A program made the translations under genes and the position numbers. A stretch of 64,000 bases of DNA, from the NCBI GenBank assembly GCA_963818205.1, contig CAWFRG010000004.1, forward strand, positions 248,001 to 312,000, read 5' to 3'. The notes below the pieces were generated by a model. The model was not told the DNA's origin and ran no database searches. It worked only from the letters and a program-made list of their open reading frames with translations. Below are positions 52,346-62,731 of this stretch, one piece after another. Within the stretch, counting starts at the first letter, position 1. Each line of letters opens with the position of its first letter. Origin of the DNA: CAVVYV01 sp963818205. GTDB taxonomy: Bacteria; Actinomycetota; Thermoleophilia; Solirubrobacterales; 70-9.

Positions 52346-54962
52346 TCATCGGCGAGCTTCGACTCGATCGCCTCGCGGGCCTTCGCCAGGGCCTCGTCCA
52401 GCCTGGAGGCGTCCCTGACCGCCCGCCTGGGCGACGTTCTCGCGGCCGCCGCCCCCGCCGCCGACGATCGCCGCCGCCTCGCGCACGACCTCGGCGGCGG
52501 AGAGCCCACGCTTGACCACGGCCTCGCTGAAGCTCGCCACCAGGGCGACCTTGCCGTCGGCGGCCCCTCCGAGCACCACGGCCGCATCCCCCGCCCGAGA
52601 CTTGATCCGGTCGGCGAGGTCGAGCAGCGACTGCTGGTCGGCGTCGTGCCCGCGGCCGACGAAGACGGTGATCCCGCCGACCTTTTGGCCCGCGGCCGCG
52701 ATCTCCTCGGCCTTCGCCGAGAGGTCCTCTGTGCCCGCCCGCCGCGCCTGGTCCTCCAGTTGCTCGAGCCGTTCCGCCATTCGCCTCGCCCCGGCGACCG
52801 GGTCCTGCTCGGAGCCGAGCAGCCTCCCCACCTCGCTCAGCGCCCGCGAGCGCTCCCGGAACCAGTCGATCGCCGCCGGCCCGGTCAGGGCCTCGATCCG
52901 GCGGACGTTGGCGGCGCTCGATCCCTCATGAACGATCGTGAGGATCCCGATCTCGGCGGTGTTGGCGACATGGGTGCCGCCGCAGAGCTCGCGGGAGACG
53001 TCCTCGACCTCGATCACCCGCACCCAGTCTCCGTACTTCTCGCCAAACAGTGCCATCGCCCCGAGCCGCTCCGCCTCGCTGCGGGACATCTGCAGGGCGC
53101 GGACCGGGTGGCTCTCCTTGATCCACTCGTTCACCCGATCGTCGATGTCCTCGACCTCCTCGGCGGAGAGCGGGGCGCCGTGGGTGAAGTCGAAGCGGAG
53201 CTTGTCGGGCCGGACCGCGGAGCCCGCCTGGCGGACGTGGGAGCCGAGCCGCTCGCGGAGGGCGGCGTGGAGGAGGTGGGTGGCGGTGTGGTTTCGCATC
53301 GTCGCGTGGCGGGCGACCCGGTCGACCTCGGCCTCGACCCGCGTCCCGGGCTCGAGGCCGGCCTCCAGCCGGAGGGCCTGGTCGTCGCCGACCCGGTAGA
53401 CGTCCAGCACCGAGACCTCCTTGCCGTTCGCGCGCACCACCCCCGTGTCGGCGACCTGGCCGCCCCCCTCGGCGTAGAAGGGGCTCTCCTCGAGCTTGGC
53501 GAGGAAGGAGCCGTTCGCCCGCTCGGCGGCGAGGAGGCTGGTCTCAGCGCGGAGCTTCTCGTAGCCGACGAAGCGGCTCGGCGGAGCCTGCGAGGCGAAG
53601 GCGAGGACCTTGCCGTGGCTGTCCTCGGAGCCGTGCGCGGTGGCTGTCCCCACCCGGGCTCGCTGGCGCTGCTCCTCCATCAGCTCCTCGAAGCCCTGGT
53701 CGTCGACCGCCAGCCCCTGCTCGGCGAGGAGCTCCTTGGTCAGGTCGTAGGGAAAGCCGTAGGTGTCATGGAGCTTGAAGGCGTCGGCAGCGTCGACCCA
53801 GGAGGTCTCGTCGGCCCTCGCCTGCTCGATCAGCTCGGCGAGCATCTGGGTCCCGCGGTCGAGGGTGACGCCGAAGCTCTCCTCCTCGTCGCGAACCCAG
53901 CGGATAACCGTCTCCCGCTCGGCCGCCAGCTCGGGGTACGCCGGGCGCGAGCAGCTCGAGGGAGCGGTCCGCAAATCGCTCCATGAACGGCGCCTCGAGC
54001 CCGATCGCGCGGCCCTGCTGGATCGCCCGCCGCATGATCCGCCGGAGGACGTAGCCGCGGTCCTCGTTGGAGGGAACGACCCCGTCGGCGATCAGGGCGG
54101 CGGTGCCGCGGGAGTGGTCGGCGAGGATCCGCATCGCCCGGGTGGTGGCGCCGCCGTCGCCGTAGGAGCGCCCGGAGAGCTCCTCGGCGAGCTCGACCAG
54201 CGGCCGGAGGACATCGGTCTCGAACACCGAGTCGACGTCCTGGAGGATCGCCGCCATCCGCTCGAGCCCCATGCCGGTGTCGATGTTCTTCATCGGCAGC
54301 TCGGTGAGGGTGCCGTCCTCGGCGAGGTCGTAGGTCATGAAGACGTGGTTCCAGTACTCGACGAAGCGGTCGGTGTCGTCGCCCGGGCGGTCCTCGGCGG
54401 CGCCGAAGTCTTCACCGCGATCGAGGTAGAGCTCCGAGCAGGGGCCACAGGGCCCGGTCGGGCCGGCCTGCCAGAAGTTCTCCGAGCGCGGCAGCGGCAC
54501 GATCCGATCCTCGGGGACGCCGACCCGCTTCCAGATCTCGATCGCCTCGGCGTCGGGGCCGAGCCCGAGCTCCTCGTCTCCCTCGAAGACCGTCACCCAG
54601 ATCTGCTCGGGGTCGAGGCCGAAGCCCTCGACCGAGAGCTCCCACCCCCAGGCGATCGACTCGGCCTTGAAGTAGTCGCCGAAGCTCCAGTTGCCGAGCA
54701 TCTCGAAGAAGGTGAGGTGTCGCGCGGTGTTGCCGACCTGCTCGATGTCGGTGGTGCGGAAGCAGCGCTGGACGTCGGCGACCCGGGCGGCTGGCGGCTC
54801 TCCCTGGCCGAGGAAGTAGGGCTTGAAAGGCTGCATCCCGGCCGTGGTCAGGAGCACCGAGGGGTCGTGCGCGGCGGGCACCAGCGAGGCCGAGGGAACG
54901 ATCTTGTGCCCCCGCTCCTCGAAGAAGGAGAGATAGGTGCTGCGGATCTCGTCGGCCTTCAT
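52346..54962 (-). CDS. alaS: Alanyl-tRNA synthetase (frameshifted)
   Basis: Charges tRNA-Ala and edits mischarged Ser and Gly. MKADEIRSTYLSFFEERGHK opens the class II core, with NTARHLTFFEMLGNWSFGDY and PTGPCGPCSELYLDRG. The frame changes near 53960, in the core-editing junction. The editing domain shows HTATHLLHAALRERLG and ELCGGTHVANTAEIG, and the C-Ala domain GGGGGGRENVAQAGG. A last shift near 52430 gives the normal tail DASRLDEALAKAREAIESKL, which then runs in frame towards ruvX. Coordinates give the unshifted stop at 52346. Confidence 0.93.
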
Positions 54963-55016
54963 CGCCCCCCAGTCTAGGTTTGCGACCGGGGGCCTGCCGA
55001 CGTCCTGAGGGGCGGG

Positions 55017-56460
55017 TCAGGCGATCGTGCCATGCCCGACGACCAGGTCGTCGTCCATCAGGCAGGCCAGCTGGCCCGGGGCGACGCCGTCGACGGGCTC
55101 GGCGAGGAGGACCGTGCCCTCGCCGTCGTCAGCCGCCGAATCGAGCTCGACGGTGCATGGCCGGACTGGGGCGTGGGATCGGAGCCTGACCGAATTGACC
55201 CGGCTGGGTTCGCGGTGAAACCGCGCTCCCCGAATCCTCACCCGCGAGGTTCCGAGCTGCTCGCGCGGGCCGACCACCACCCGGTTGGAGGCGGCGTCCT
55301 TCTCCAGCACGTACATCGGCGCGGAGCCGCCCACCCCGAGGCCCCGCCGCTGGCCGACGGTGAAGTTCTGATGTCCCTGGTGGGTGCCAACCCGCCGGCC
55401 GGAGCGTTCGACCAGCTCGCCCCGGCGCTCGGTCAGGCCGCCGTGGCGGCGGAGGAACTCTCGCTTGCCCTGGCCGGCGAGGAAGCAGAGGTCCTGGCTC
55501 TCGGCTCGGCCGGCGACCTCGAGGCCGGCGGCCGTGGCGATCTCGCGAACCTCAGGCTTGGTCAGGTCGGCGAGCGGGAAGCGAAGGCGGGCGAGCGAGG
55601 CCGGGCCCAGGCGCGCGAGCATGTAGGTCTGGTCCTTCGCGGGGTCGGCCGGCCCGGCCAGCAGCGGCCCTTCGCCGTCGTCGGCGATTCGCGCGTAGTG
55701 CCCGGTGACCAGGGCATCGGCGCCCAGCCGCTCGGCGAGCGCGATCATCGCGTCGATCCGGACCTCGCCGTTGCAGAGGACGCAGGGGTTGGGGGTGCGT
55801 CCTTGGGCGTATCCCTCGATGAAGGGCGAGACGACGCCCTGGTGGAACTCCTCCCGGAGGTCCAGGGTCAGGTGCGGGATCCCCAGCGAGTGGGCGAGCC
55901 GCCGGGCGCGAAGCACCGCCTCGGGGGAACAGCAGCTCCGCTCGCCGTCGGTGGCCGGGTCGGCCCAGAGCTTCAGGGTTACCGCCGCGACCTCGACCCC
56001 GCGCCGGCGCTCGCGTAGAGCGGCGACGGCCGAGTCGACCCCGCCGCTGAGGGCGACCAGGACCCGATCGGGCCGGCTCTCGGCCAGAGGGGCACCGGAC
56101 GCCGCGAGCGAGGAGAGCGCGCGGTGGAGGGCGTCAGCCGCCAGCTCCGCGGCGTGGCTGTGGCTCGGGGCGAGGCCGCCGAGCTCGGAGGCGATCTGTT
56201 TCGGGTCGATGCGGGCCGCCTCCAGCACCGAGCCGCCCTCGGCAAGCTCGGCAGTCGCCGCGGTCGCCGCCGCGGTCGCCGCGCAGCCCTCGGCGTCGTA
56301 GCTGACCCGCTCGAGGCGCCCCGCCTGCTGCCAGCACCGAGACCCTGACCAGGTCGCCGCAGGGAGCGCCGCCGGCGGACCCGGAATGCGACCCCTGCGG
56401 GGCGGGCCCGCGCCGCGAGCGGTCGCTCAGGTAGTGATCGATCGCCTCTGATAGTTCGGA
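55017..56460 (-). CDS. mnmA: tRNA 2-thiouridylase MnmA with N-terminal IscU-like scaffold domain (frameshifted)
   Basis: MnmA thiolates U34 of tRNA-Lys, -Glu and -Gln. Its ATP-binding VLVALSGGVDSAVAAL, CxxC in TPNPCVLCNGEVRID, KDQTYMLARL and the second Cys in AESQDLCFLAGQGKREFL are all present, ending at 55017. Ahead of the P-loop lie about 150 residues that look like an IscU/NifU scaffold: EAIDHYL, GGAPCGDLVRVSV, LERVSYDAEGCAATAAA, ELAEGGSVLEA and SHSHAAELAADAL. Two scaffold Cys are kept; the third ligand position has His and Ala instead. A single shift near 56330 joins the parts. No standard start codon was found, so the left limit (56460) is only where coding sequence begins. Confidence 0.8.
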
Positions 56461-56688
56461 CCTCGGTGCGAGCGGGTCTAAGTCGAGTTGCCCTTGCTCC
56501 GGAGGGGCGGCCTGGCGGTCGCTAGGAGGCTCCAGCCTGCCGTTTTCCGCTCCGGCTTGGTAACCCCGTGTAGCACAGGTGGTGGTCTACCGGCGACCCC
56601 GAGGGACCTCCGGACATCGACCCCCAAGCCAGTTGTGTTGGGTCAACGTTTGGAGCGGTTCGCGTACAGGCTCGGGCCTTCGCATAGG
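56461..56688. other. Intergenic region, nothing recognised
   Basis: About 230 bases between the SnoaL-like gene (3' side) and mnmA. The only structure seen is a weak inverted repeat CCCAA...TTGGG (56621-56645). No tRNA, SRP RNA, RNase P or tmRNA core motif was found. It may hold the mnmA promoter and its missing start. Confidence 0.5.
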
Positions 56689-57052
56689 TTAGCTCGGCTC
56701 CTCGAGCAGGAACCAGGAGGAGATCAGGCCGTCGCGAATCCCGAGCTCGATCGCCACCGATGTGCGGTCACCGACCTCGCCGGACTCGCGCCAGACGTAC
56801 TGGAGCTCGGCGTGCACCAGCACCCCGTCTTCGGTGCGCTCGATCGAGCCTGGGGACGTAGCGGCGGTCGAGGCTGTCGAAGGTCTTCCCGGACCACTCG
56901 ATCGCCGCCCGGCGGCCGCGGTGGACGGTGCGCTCGGTCCTGATCTCGACCTCGGGATGGACGAGCTCGCCCACCGCCACCTGGTCGCCTTCACTGAGGG
57001 CGGCGAGGAAGCGGCGAGCAAGCTCGTCGTCGTCGTGCGGCGGCTCGGTCAG
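56689..57052 (-). CDS. SnoaL-like/NTF2-fold protein (one frameshift)
   Basis: A small NTF2-superfamily protein. The N-terminal part reads ARRFLAALSEGDQVAVGELV, HPEVEIRTERTVHRGRRA and SGKTFDSLDRRYVPR. After a shift near 56860 it continues SIERTEDGVLVHAELQYVWR and ends SSWFLLEEPS. The codon directly after the upstream gene's stop is CTG (57050-57052), which is the only start-like codon near the N-terminus. Co-oriented and abutting the membrane protein gene. Activity unknown. Confidence 0.65.
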
Positions 57053-58069
57053 CTACCCGCCGCGCCGGAGGTTCTCGACGAAGCGCCGCGGCGCGTCGCC
57101 GAGGCTCGCCTCCCTGACCAGGCTGAGGCCGATGCCGAGGCCGCCGAGGATCAGCAGCACGATCGGCCAGCCGCCGAGCTTGGTCGGGTCTGGCGTGTCC
57201 GAGTCCAGATCGAAGCCCGCGATGACCAGGAAGAAGAAGAGCCCGATCGCGCCGACGTAGACGGGTCCACGAACGCCGATCAGCGAGCCCAGTCCGACCA
57301 GGCCCAGCGAGATCACCAGCAACAGGATGTCCCAGAGCGCGGTGGTCTCGATCGGCTGCACCGAGGCGGTCGCGAGCGGGTTGAGGTTGACCACCGAGGT
57401 CACCCCCAGCGAGCAGGCGATCACGGCACTGATCCCCGCCGCGGTGAGCAGCTCCGAGGCCTTCCAGAGGCCCGGGTCGCCGGTGATGCCGGTGGCGCTC
57501 GACGCCTGCTGGTCGCCGCCCGGGTTGGTCCGCCAGAGATAGAGCGCACCAGCGAGCAGGCCGATCGCGAGGATCCCCAGGAGCCCGCGGTAGACGCCGA
57601 AGTGAGCGCCGATCCCGTCGGAGAGGATCTTGTTCCAGAGCTCCGACCAGGCGACGATCAGGGCGATCCCGCCGAGGAGCAGCTGGACGCGGATCCCCTT
57701 GACGGCACCGGCGTAGAAGCCGAGCGCCGCCACCACGGCGAAGATCCAGGCCAAGTTGAGCGAGGCGTCTGGGGTTTCGTCGATGACGTTGACCAGCTGG
57801 ATCAGGGCCAGGGCGACGAAGATCAGCCCGAAGACGCTCCAGACCGCCTGCCAGGGGCGCAAGCCGCCGGTCGCCTCCACGGTCCGAATGGCGCCGCCGT
57901 AGAGGAGAACCGCCGGGATCGCCAGGATGATCAGGACGATGCCGTCGCTGTAGTCGCCCGCGACCGTCGACTTTCGCAGCAGCAGCATCAGCACTCCGAT
58001 CCCGAACAGGAGAGCGCCGATTCCGCGCAGCGCATCGCGCGTGTCATCAGGCCTGAGCAGCTCGTTCAT
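57053..58069 (-). CDS. Polytopic membrane protein, unknown
   Basis: A 338-residue protein with about nine hydrophobic helices and short loops (GIGALLFGIGVLMLLLRKS, IVLIILAIPAVLLYGGAIRT, GFYAGAVKGIRVQLLLGG, VGAIGLFFFLVIAGFD-like). No known transporter signature is seen. Intact frame with ATG at 58069. It lies between the GH3 gene and the SnoaL-like gene on the same strand. Confidence 0.7.
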   Translation of the reverse strand: MNELLRPDDTRDALRGIGALLFGIGVLMLLLRKSTVAGDYSDGIVLIILAIPAVLLYGGAIRTVEATGGLRPWQAVWSVFGLIFVALALIQLVNVIDETPDASLNLAWIFAVVAALGFYAGAVKGIRVQLLLGGIALIVAWSELWNKILSDGIGAHFGVYRGLLGILAIGLLAGALYLWRTNPGGDQQASSATGITGDPGLWKASELLTAAGISAVIACSLGVTSVVNLNPLATASVQPIETTALWDILLLVISLGLVGLGSLIGVRGPVYVGAIGLFFFLVIAGFDLDSDTPDPTKLGGWPIVLLILGGLGIGLSLVREASLGDAPRRFVENLRRGG

Positions 58070-58109
58070 GGTCTTCGTTTCCTTTTGGGGGAAGGGAACG
58101 GGCGGCAGC

Positions 58110-59591
58110 CTATAGGCCCGCTTTCAGGGTGGCGACCCGTGTGAAGGCCTGGTCGAGGAGGCCGCGGTCGAGCTCACCGGCCTTGGCCGCCTTCACCACC
58201 GCGTCGAAGCCCCTGGTCGCCGTGGCGCTCGAGCCGGCGAAGAGCGCGAGGTCGTTGCCCGCCGCCAGCGCCGCGACGGCGGCGTTGGCGGGGCTGGTCC
58301 CTTCGCTGATCGCGTCGCTCTCGAGATCGTCGGTGACGATCACGCCCTCGAAGCCGAGCTGGTCGCGCAGCAGGCCCTGGACGATCGGGGGCGCCAGCGC
58401 CGCCGGCTCCGTCGATCCGAGGCCGGGATAAGCGGCGCTGGACATCATCACCAAGTCCACCCCGGCCTCGATCGCGTCCCGGAAGGGAATCAGGGCGGCG
58501 TTGATGTCCTCCTGGGTCGCCGCCACCGTCACCGGGCCGAAATCGGTGTTGACGGTGGCGAGGCCGAGGCCCGGGAAGTGCTTGGCGGTGGCGGCGACGT
58601 TCGCGCCCTGCAGGCCCTCGATGAAAGCGACGCCGAGCTCGGAGACCAGGGCGGGATCGTCGCCGAAGCTGCGGTTGGCGATCGTCTCCGCGGTCGTCGG
58701 GCGCTCGACGTCGAGCACCGGAGCCAGATCGACGTTGACTCCCAGGCCGGCGAGGTAGGTGCCGGTGGCGTCCCCCTGCTCGCGGGCGAGGTCGGCGTCG
58801 CCGCTGTCTCCGATCTGGGCCGCGGACTGGTCGGGCGGGCCCGGGAAGCCGCTTCACCTCGCCGCCCTCCTGGTCGATCATGACCAGGAGGGGCGGGTTG
58901 TCGCCGGCCCTGGCGGCGTCCTGAAGCTGGCCGACCTGCTGCTCGAGGGTGGTCTCGTTGCGCGGGACCACGATCACGCCGCCGAGCCGGCCCTTCCTGA
59001 CGCTCCGCAGCACCTGCTCGCCCGGGCCCGACTTGCCGACCTTGCCGACGATCGTCTGCCCGACCACGCGCTTCAGCGGCAGCGGCTGCTCCTCCTCTTC
59101 TCCTCCCCCTCCGCCTCCGATCAGCGCGATCAGGCCGATGACGACGAGCAGGGCGACAGCGCCGCCGGCAATCGCCTGGCGCCGGCGCACCTTCGCCGGC
59201 AGGTCGCGGTGGCGCCGGTGCTCGCCGGTTGGATGCGGCCTCCGCGCGACGCGCTCGTACTCGCTCGTGCTCCGTCGCCGCTCCGCGGTGCCGGTGGCCG
59301 ACCCGCTCTCCCCACCTCCGAAGGGGTCGGGCTCAAGCTCGGTACTCAGATCCTCGCCGAGCTCGTCGCGGACGATCTCGCCCTCGACGGGCAGCCCGAG
59401 CTCACGCTCCAGCGCCGCGCGCTCGGGGGACTCGGGCTCCAGCGACTCGCCCTCGGGGACTCCCGCTCGAGCGATTCGCCCTCACCGGTCTCGGAGCGCG
59501 AGTGGCGGCGGCGCTCGCGCGGCGGTGGCTCGGTCCAGTCGAAGTCGTCGAACTCGTCGTCTCCGGACCAGTCGTCGCCGCGCTCAGCCAT
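58110..59591 (-). CDS. Glycoside hydrolase family 3, NagZ-like (frameshifted)
   Basis: Probable beta-N-acetylhexosaminidase of cell wall turnover. The GH3 domain has LLVMIDQEGGEVKRLPG, VNVDLAPVLDVERPTTA, VAATAKHFPGLGLATVNTD and GFEGVIVTDDLESDAISEG. The frame changes near 58845 and again in the N-terminus. About 130 acidic/Arg-rich residues and a membrane helix (IAGGAVALLVVIGLIALIGG) precede the domain, so it is anchored and faces outwards. ATG at 59591 lies close to the aspS stop. Confidence 0.85.
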
Positions 59592-59595
59592 CTCC

Positions 59596-61389
59596 CTAGC
59601 TCCCCCCGCCTCCCCCGCGCAGGGACAGTCCGAGATCGCGTAGCTGGCGCTCGTCAACCGGCGCCGGGGCGCCGGTCAGCGGGTCGCCGCCGGAAGCGGT
59701 CTTTGGGAAGGCGATCACGTCGCGGATCGAGTCCGAGCCGTGGAGGAGGGCGACGATCCGGTCGAGCCCGTAGGCGATCCCGCCATGCGGCGGCGCGCCG
59801 TAGCGAAACGCCTCGAGCAGGAAGCCGAAGCGCTCCTCGGCCTGCTGTTGATCGATGCCGATCGCCGCGAACACCGTGCGCTGAAGGTCCGGATCGTTGA
59901 TGCGGATGGAGCCTCCGCCGATTTCCCAACCGTTCCAGACAACATCGTATGCCTTGGCCCGGGCGGCTCCTGGGTGATCGGGGTCAAAGTCGCCATCTGG
60001 CGCCGTAAAGGGATGGTTTTGCGGGTCCCAGCGCTCCTCCTCGGCGTTCCAGCCGAACAGCGGCCAGTCGACGATCCAGACGAGCTCGTGGGCGCCGGGC
60101 TCGATCAGCTCCCAGCGCGACCCCAGCCGCCGGCGCAGCTCCCCGAGGACCTCGGCCGAGATCGGCGGCTGGTCGGCCACCAGGAGGAGCACATCTCCCT
60201 CGCTCGCGGAGAGCGCCTCGTTGGCGGCGGTCGTCTCCTGCTCCGAGAGGAACTTGGCGACCGGCGAGCGCCAGCCATCCGCCTCGACCACCGCCCAGAC
60301 AAGGCCCTTGGCGCCGAGCTCGGTCGCCTCGTCGACCAGCCCGTCGAGCTCGGCCCGGGAGAGCTCCCGCCGCCCGCCGTTGAGGCCGCGGACGACGGCG
60401 CCGCCCTCGATCGCTCCCCGAAAGGCCTTGAACTCCGACTCGCGGAAGACGTCCGTGAGCAACTGAAGCTCGAGCCCGAAGCGAAGGTCGGGCTTGTCGG
60501 TGCCGTAGCGGTCGATCGCCTCGTCGTAGCCGAGCCGGCGCATCGGCAGCTCCACCTCGACCCCCGAGGCCCCGAGGACGTGGGCGAGCATGCGCTGGTT
60601 GACCTCGATCACGTCCTCGGTGTCGACGAACGACAGCTCGATGTCGAGCTGGGTGAAGTCGGGCTGGCGGTCGGCGCGCAGGTCCTCGTCGCGAAAGCAG
60701 CGGGCGATCTGGAAGTAGCGCTCGAAGCCACCGATCATCAGCAGCTGCTTGAACAGCTGCGGCGACTGGGGCAGGGCGTAGAAAGACCCCCGCTGGAGGC
60801 GGCTCGGGACGAGGAAGTCGCGCGCTCCCTCGGGGGTCGAGCGGGTGAGTATCGGCGTCTCGATCTCGACGAAGCCCTCGCCGGCGAGGAACTCGCGCAT
60901 CGCCACGGTGACCCGGTGGCGGAGCTCGAGCGCCTCGCGCATCCGGTCGCGGCGGAGGTCGAGGTAGCGGTACTTGAGCCGGAGCTCCTCCGAGACCTCG
61001 CCCGAGAAGGACTCGATCTCGAAGGGCGGGGTCTCGGCGTCGGCGAGCAGCTCCGCCTCGGTCACCCGGATCTCGACCTCACCGGTTGGGAGCTTCGGGT
61101 TGACCGTCTCCGGGGAGCGCTTCACCACCCCGCCGGCGGCGCTCAGCACGTCCTCGGCGCGGAGCTTGTGGCCGAGCTCGAACGCCCCGCCGGCCTCGTC
61201 GGGGTTGAAGACCAGCTGGACGAGGCCGGTGCGGTCGCGGAGGTCGATGAAGATCAGGCCGCCGTGGTCACGGCGGCGGTGAACCCAGCCCGCCACCCGG
61301 GCCTCCGACCCGACCCGGTCGGGGAGGACCTGGCCGCACCAGGCGTCGCGATACGCATTCGGCCGCAGGGCTGGAAACCCGTCGCTCAT
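59596..61389 (-). CDS. aspS: Aspartyl-tRNA synthetase
   Basis: Class II synthetase, intact at 597 residues. An N-terminal OB anticodon-binding domain (VAGWVHRRRDHGGLIFIDLR) precedes the core with motif 2 (QIARCFRDEDLRADRQPDFT), QSPQLFKQLLMIGGFERYF and motif 3 (GIAYGLDRIVALLHGSDSIR). Located between hisS and the GH3 gene on the same strand. Confidence 0.97.
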   Translation of the reverse strand: MSDGFPALRPNAYRDAWCGQVLPDRVGSEARVAGWVHRRRDHGGLIFIDLRDRTGLVQLVFNPDEAGGAFELGHKLRAEDVLSAAGGVVKRSPETVNPKLPTGEVEIRVTEAELLADAETPPFEIESFSGEVSEELRLKYRYLDLRRDRMREALELRHRVTVAMREFLAGEGFVEIETPILTRSTPEGARDFLVPSRLQRGSFYALPQSPQLFKQLLMIGGFERYFQIARCFRDEDLRADRQPDFTQLDIELSFVDTEDVIEVNQRMLAHVLGASGVEVELPMRRLGYDEAIDRYGTDKPDLRFGLELQLLTDVFRESEFKAFRGAIEGGAVVRGLNGGRRELSRAELDGLVDEATELGAKGLVWAVVEADGWRSPVAKFLSEQETTAANEALSASEGDVLLLVADQPPISAEVLGELRRRLGSRWELIEPGAHELVWIVDWPLFGWNAEEERWDPQNHPFTAPDGDFDPDHPGAARAKAYDVVWNGWEIGGGSIRINDPDLQRTVFAAIGIDQQQAEERFGFLLEAFRYGAPPHGGIAYGLDRIVALLHGSDSIRDVIAFPKTASGGDPLTGAPAPVDERQLRDLGLSLRGGGGGS

Positions 61390-61404
61390 CGCGACGGGAG
61401 TGTG

Positions 61405-62658
61405 TCATTCGTTATCAGAAGCGATCTCCTCGGCGAGGCGGCCGGGATCGATCTCCCGCTGCTCGCCCGAGCGCATGTCGCGGAGGACCGGCGACCCGGC
61501 GCCCTCGAGGATCAGCGCGTAGCGGGCCCCGGAGCGGTCGGCCTGCTTCATCTGGCCCTTGATCGCCCGCCCGCCGAGGTCGAGGTCCGCCGCGAGCCCC
61601 GCCCGGCGAAGCTCGGTGGCCAGAGCGAGGGCGCGCTCGCGCGAGCCGTCGTCGGCGACGATGAAGACCTGGCTCGGGCTCCTCGCTCCCTCCTCACCGA
61701 GCGCGAGGGCGATCCGCTCGACCCCGAGCCGCCCAGCCCGCGGCGGGGGTCGGCGGCCCGCCGAGCTGCTCGATCAGCCCGTCGTAGCGGCCGCCGCCGC
61801 CGAGCGCCGGACTGGGCGCCGAGGCGGTCGCACTCGAACTCGAAGACGGTGCGGGTGTAGTAGTCGAGGCCCCGGACCAGGGTCGGGTCGAGGTCGTAGG
61901 CGACCCCGTTCCGGTCGAGCAGCGCGCCGCACCGCCGCCGAAGTGCTCGGCGTCGTCGGCGTCGAGGCGGTCGAGCATCGTCGGCGCCTCCTCCATCACC
62001 TTTCGGGTGCCCTCGTGGTCGGCGTCGAAGGCGCGCAGCGGGTTGGCGTCGATCCGCTCGCGCACCTCCTTGGAGAGATCGCCTTCGTGCGAGCGGAGGT
62101 AGCTCGCGGAGCTCCTCCAGGTAGGCGGCCCGCGACTGGCCGGTCGAGCCGAGGCTGCCGAGCCGCAGCCGCACCCCCTCCACCCCGAGCTCGGCGAGCA
62201 GGTCGTGGAGGAGCACGATCAGCTCGGCATCGACGAGCGGCGAGTCGGAACCGATCGCCTCGGCGTCCACCTGGCTGAACTGGCGGTAGCGGCCGGCCTG
62301 CGGGCGCTCGTGGCGGAAGAACGGGCCCGAGGCACCAGAGCTTCACCGGCTGCGCCAGCTTGTGCATGCCGTGCTCGAGGTAGGCGCGGCAGATCGGCGC
62401 GGTCGCCCTCGGGGCGGAGGGTGAGGCTCCGGCCGCCCTGGTCCTCGAAGCTGAACATCTGCTTCTGGACGATGTCGGTGGACTGGCCGACGCCCCGGGC
62501 GAACAGCTCGGTGTCCTCGAAGGCGGGCGTCTCGATCCGGCCGTAGCCGGCGCGCCTCAAGCATCTCGCTGGCGGTGTCCTCGATCCGCCTGCCGGACCG
62601 GCTGCTGGTCGGGGAGGACGTCGAAGGTGCCGCGCGGAGCCTTGAATCTCTCGGCCAT
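61405..62658 (-). CDS. hisS: Histidyl-tRNA synthetase (many frameshifts)
   Basis: Class II synthetase for histidine. ATG at 62658 gives MAERFKAPRGTFDVLPDQQ. Pieces in different frames follow in correct order: GYGRIETPAFEDTELFARGV, SFEDQGGRSLTLRPEG, SQVDAEAIGSDSPLVDAE, PTMLDRLDADDAEHF, LVRGLDYYTRTVFEFECDRL and SALGGGGRYDGLIEQLGG. The C-terminal anticodon domain ends GEQREIDPGRLAEEIASDNE. At least six single-base shifts occur between 62590 and 61700, the worst stretch in the window. Because the gene is essential these are best read as errors. Upstream of aspS, the usual pairing. Confidence 0.93.
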
Positions 62659-62731
62659 GGCGGCGACCTTAGCCGCCGACTCGGTTAGCCGTCATCAGAT
62701 CGCGGCCACAGGCGGCCGCCCAACGAAGTCG

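Noticed and set aside
56461..56688. Structured RNA in the mnmA upstream spacer
   Set aside because: No core motif of SRP RNA, RNase P, tmRNA or a known riboswitch was found. Only a weak hairpin is present.
59740..61860. A 700-codon open plus-strand frame over aspS and hisS
   Set aside because: It is antisense to two tRNA synthetases and has no recognisable domain.
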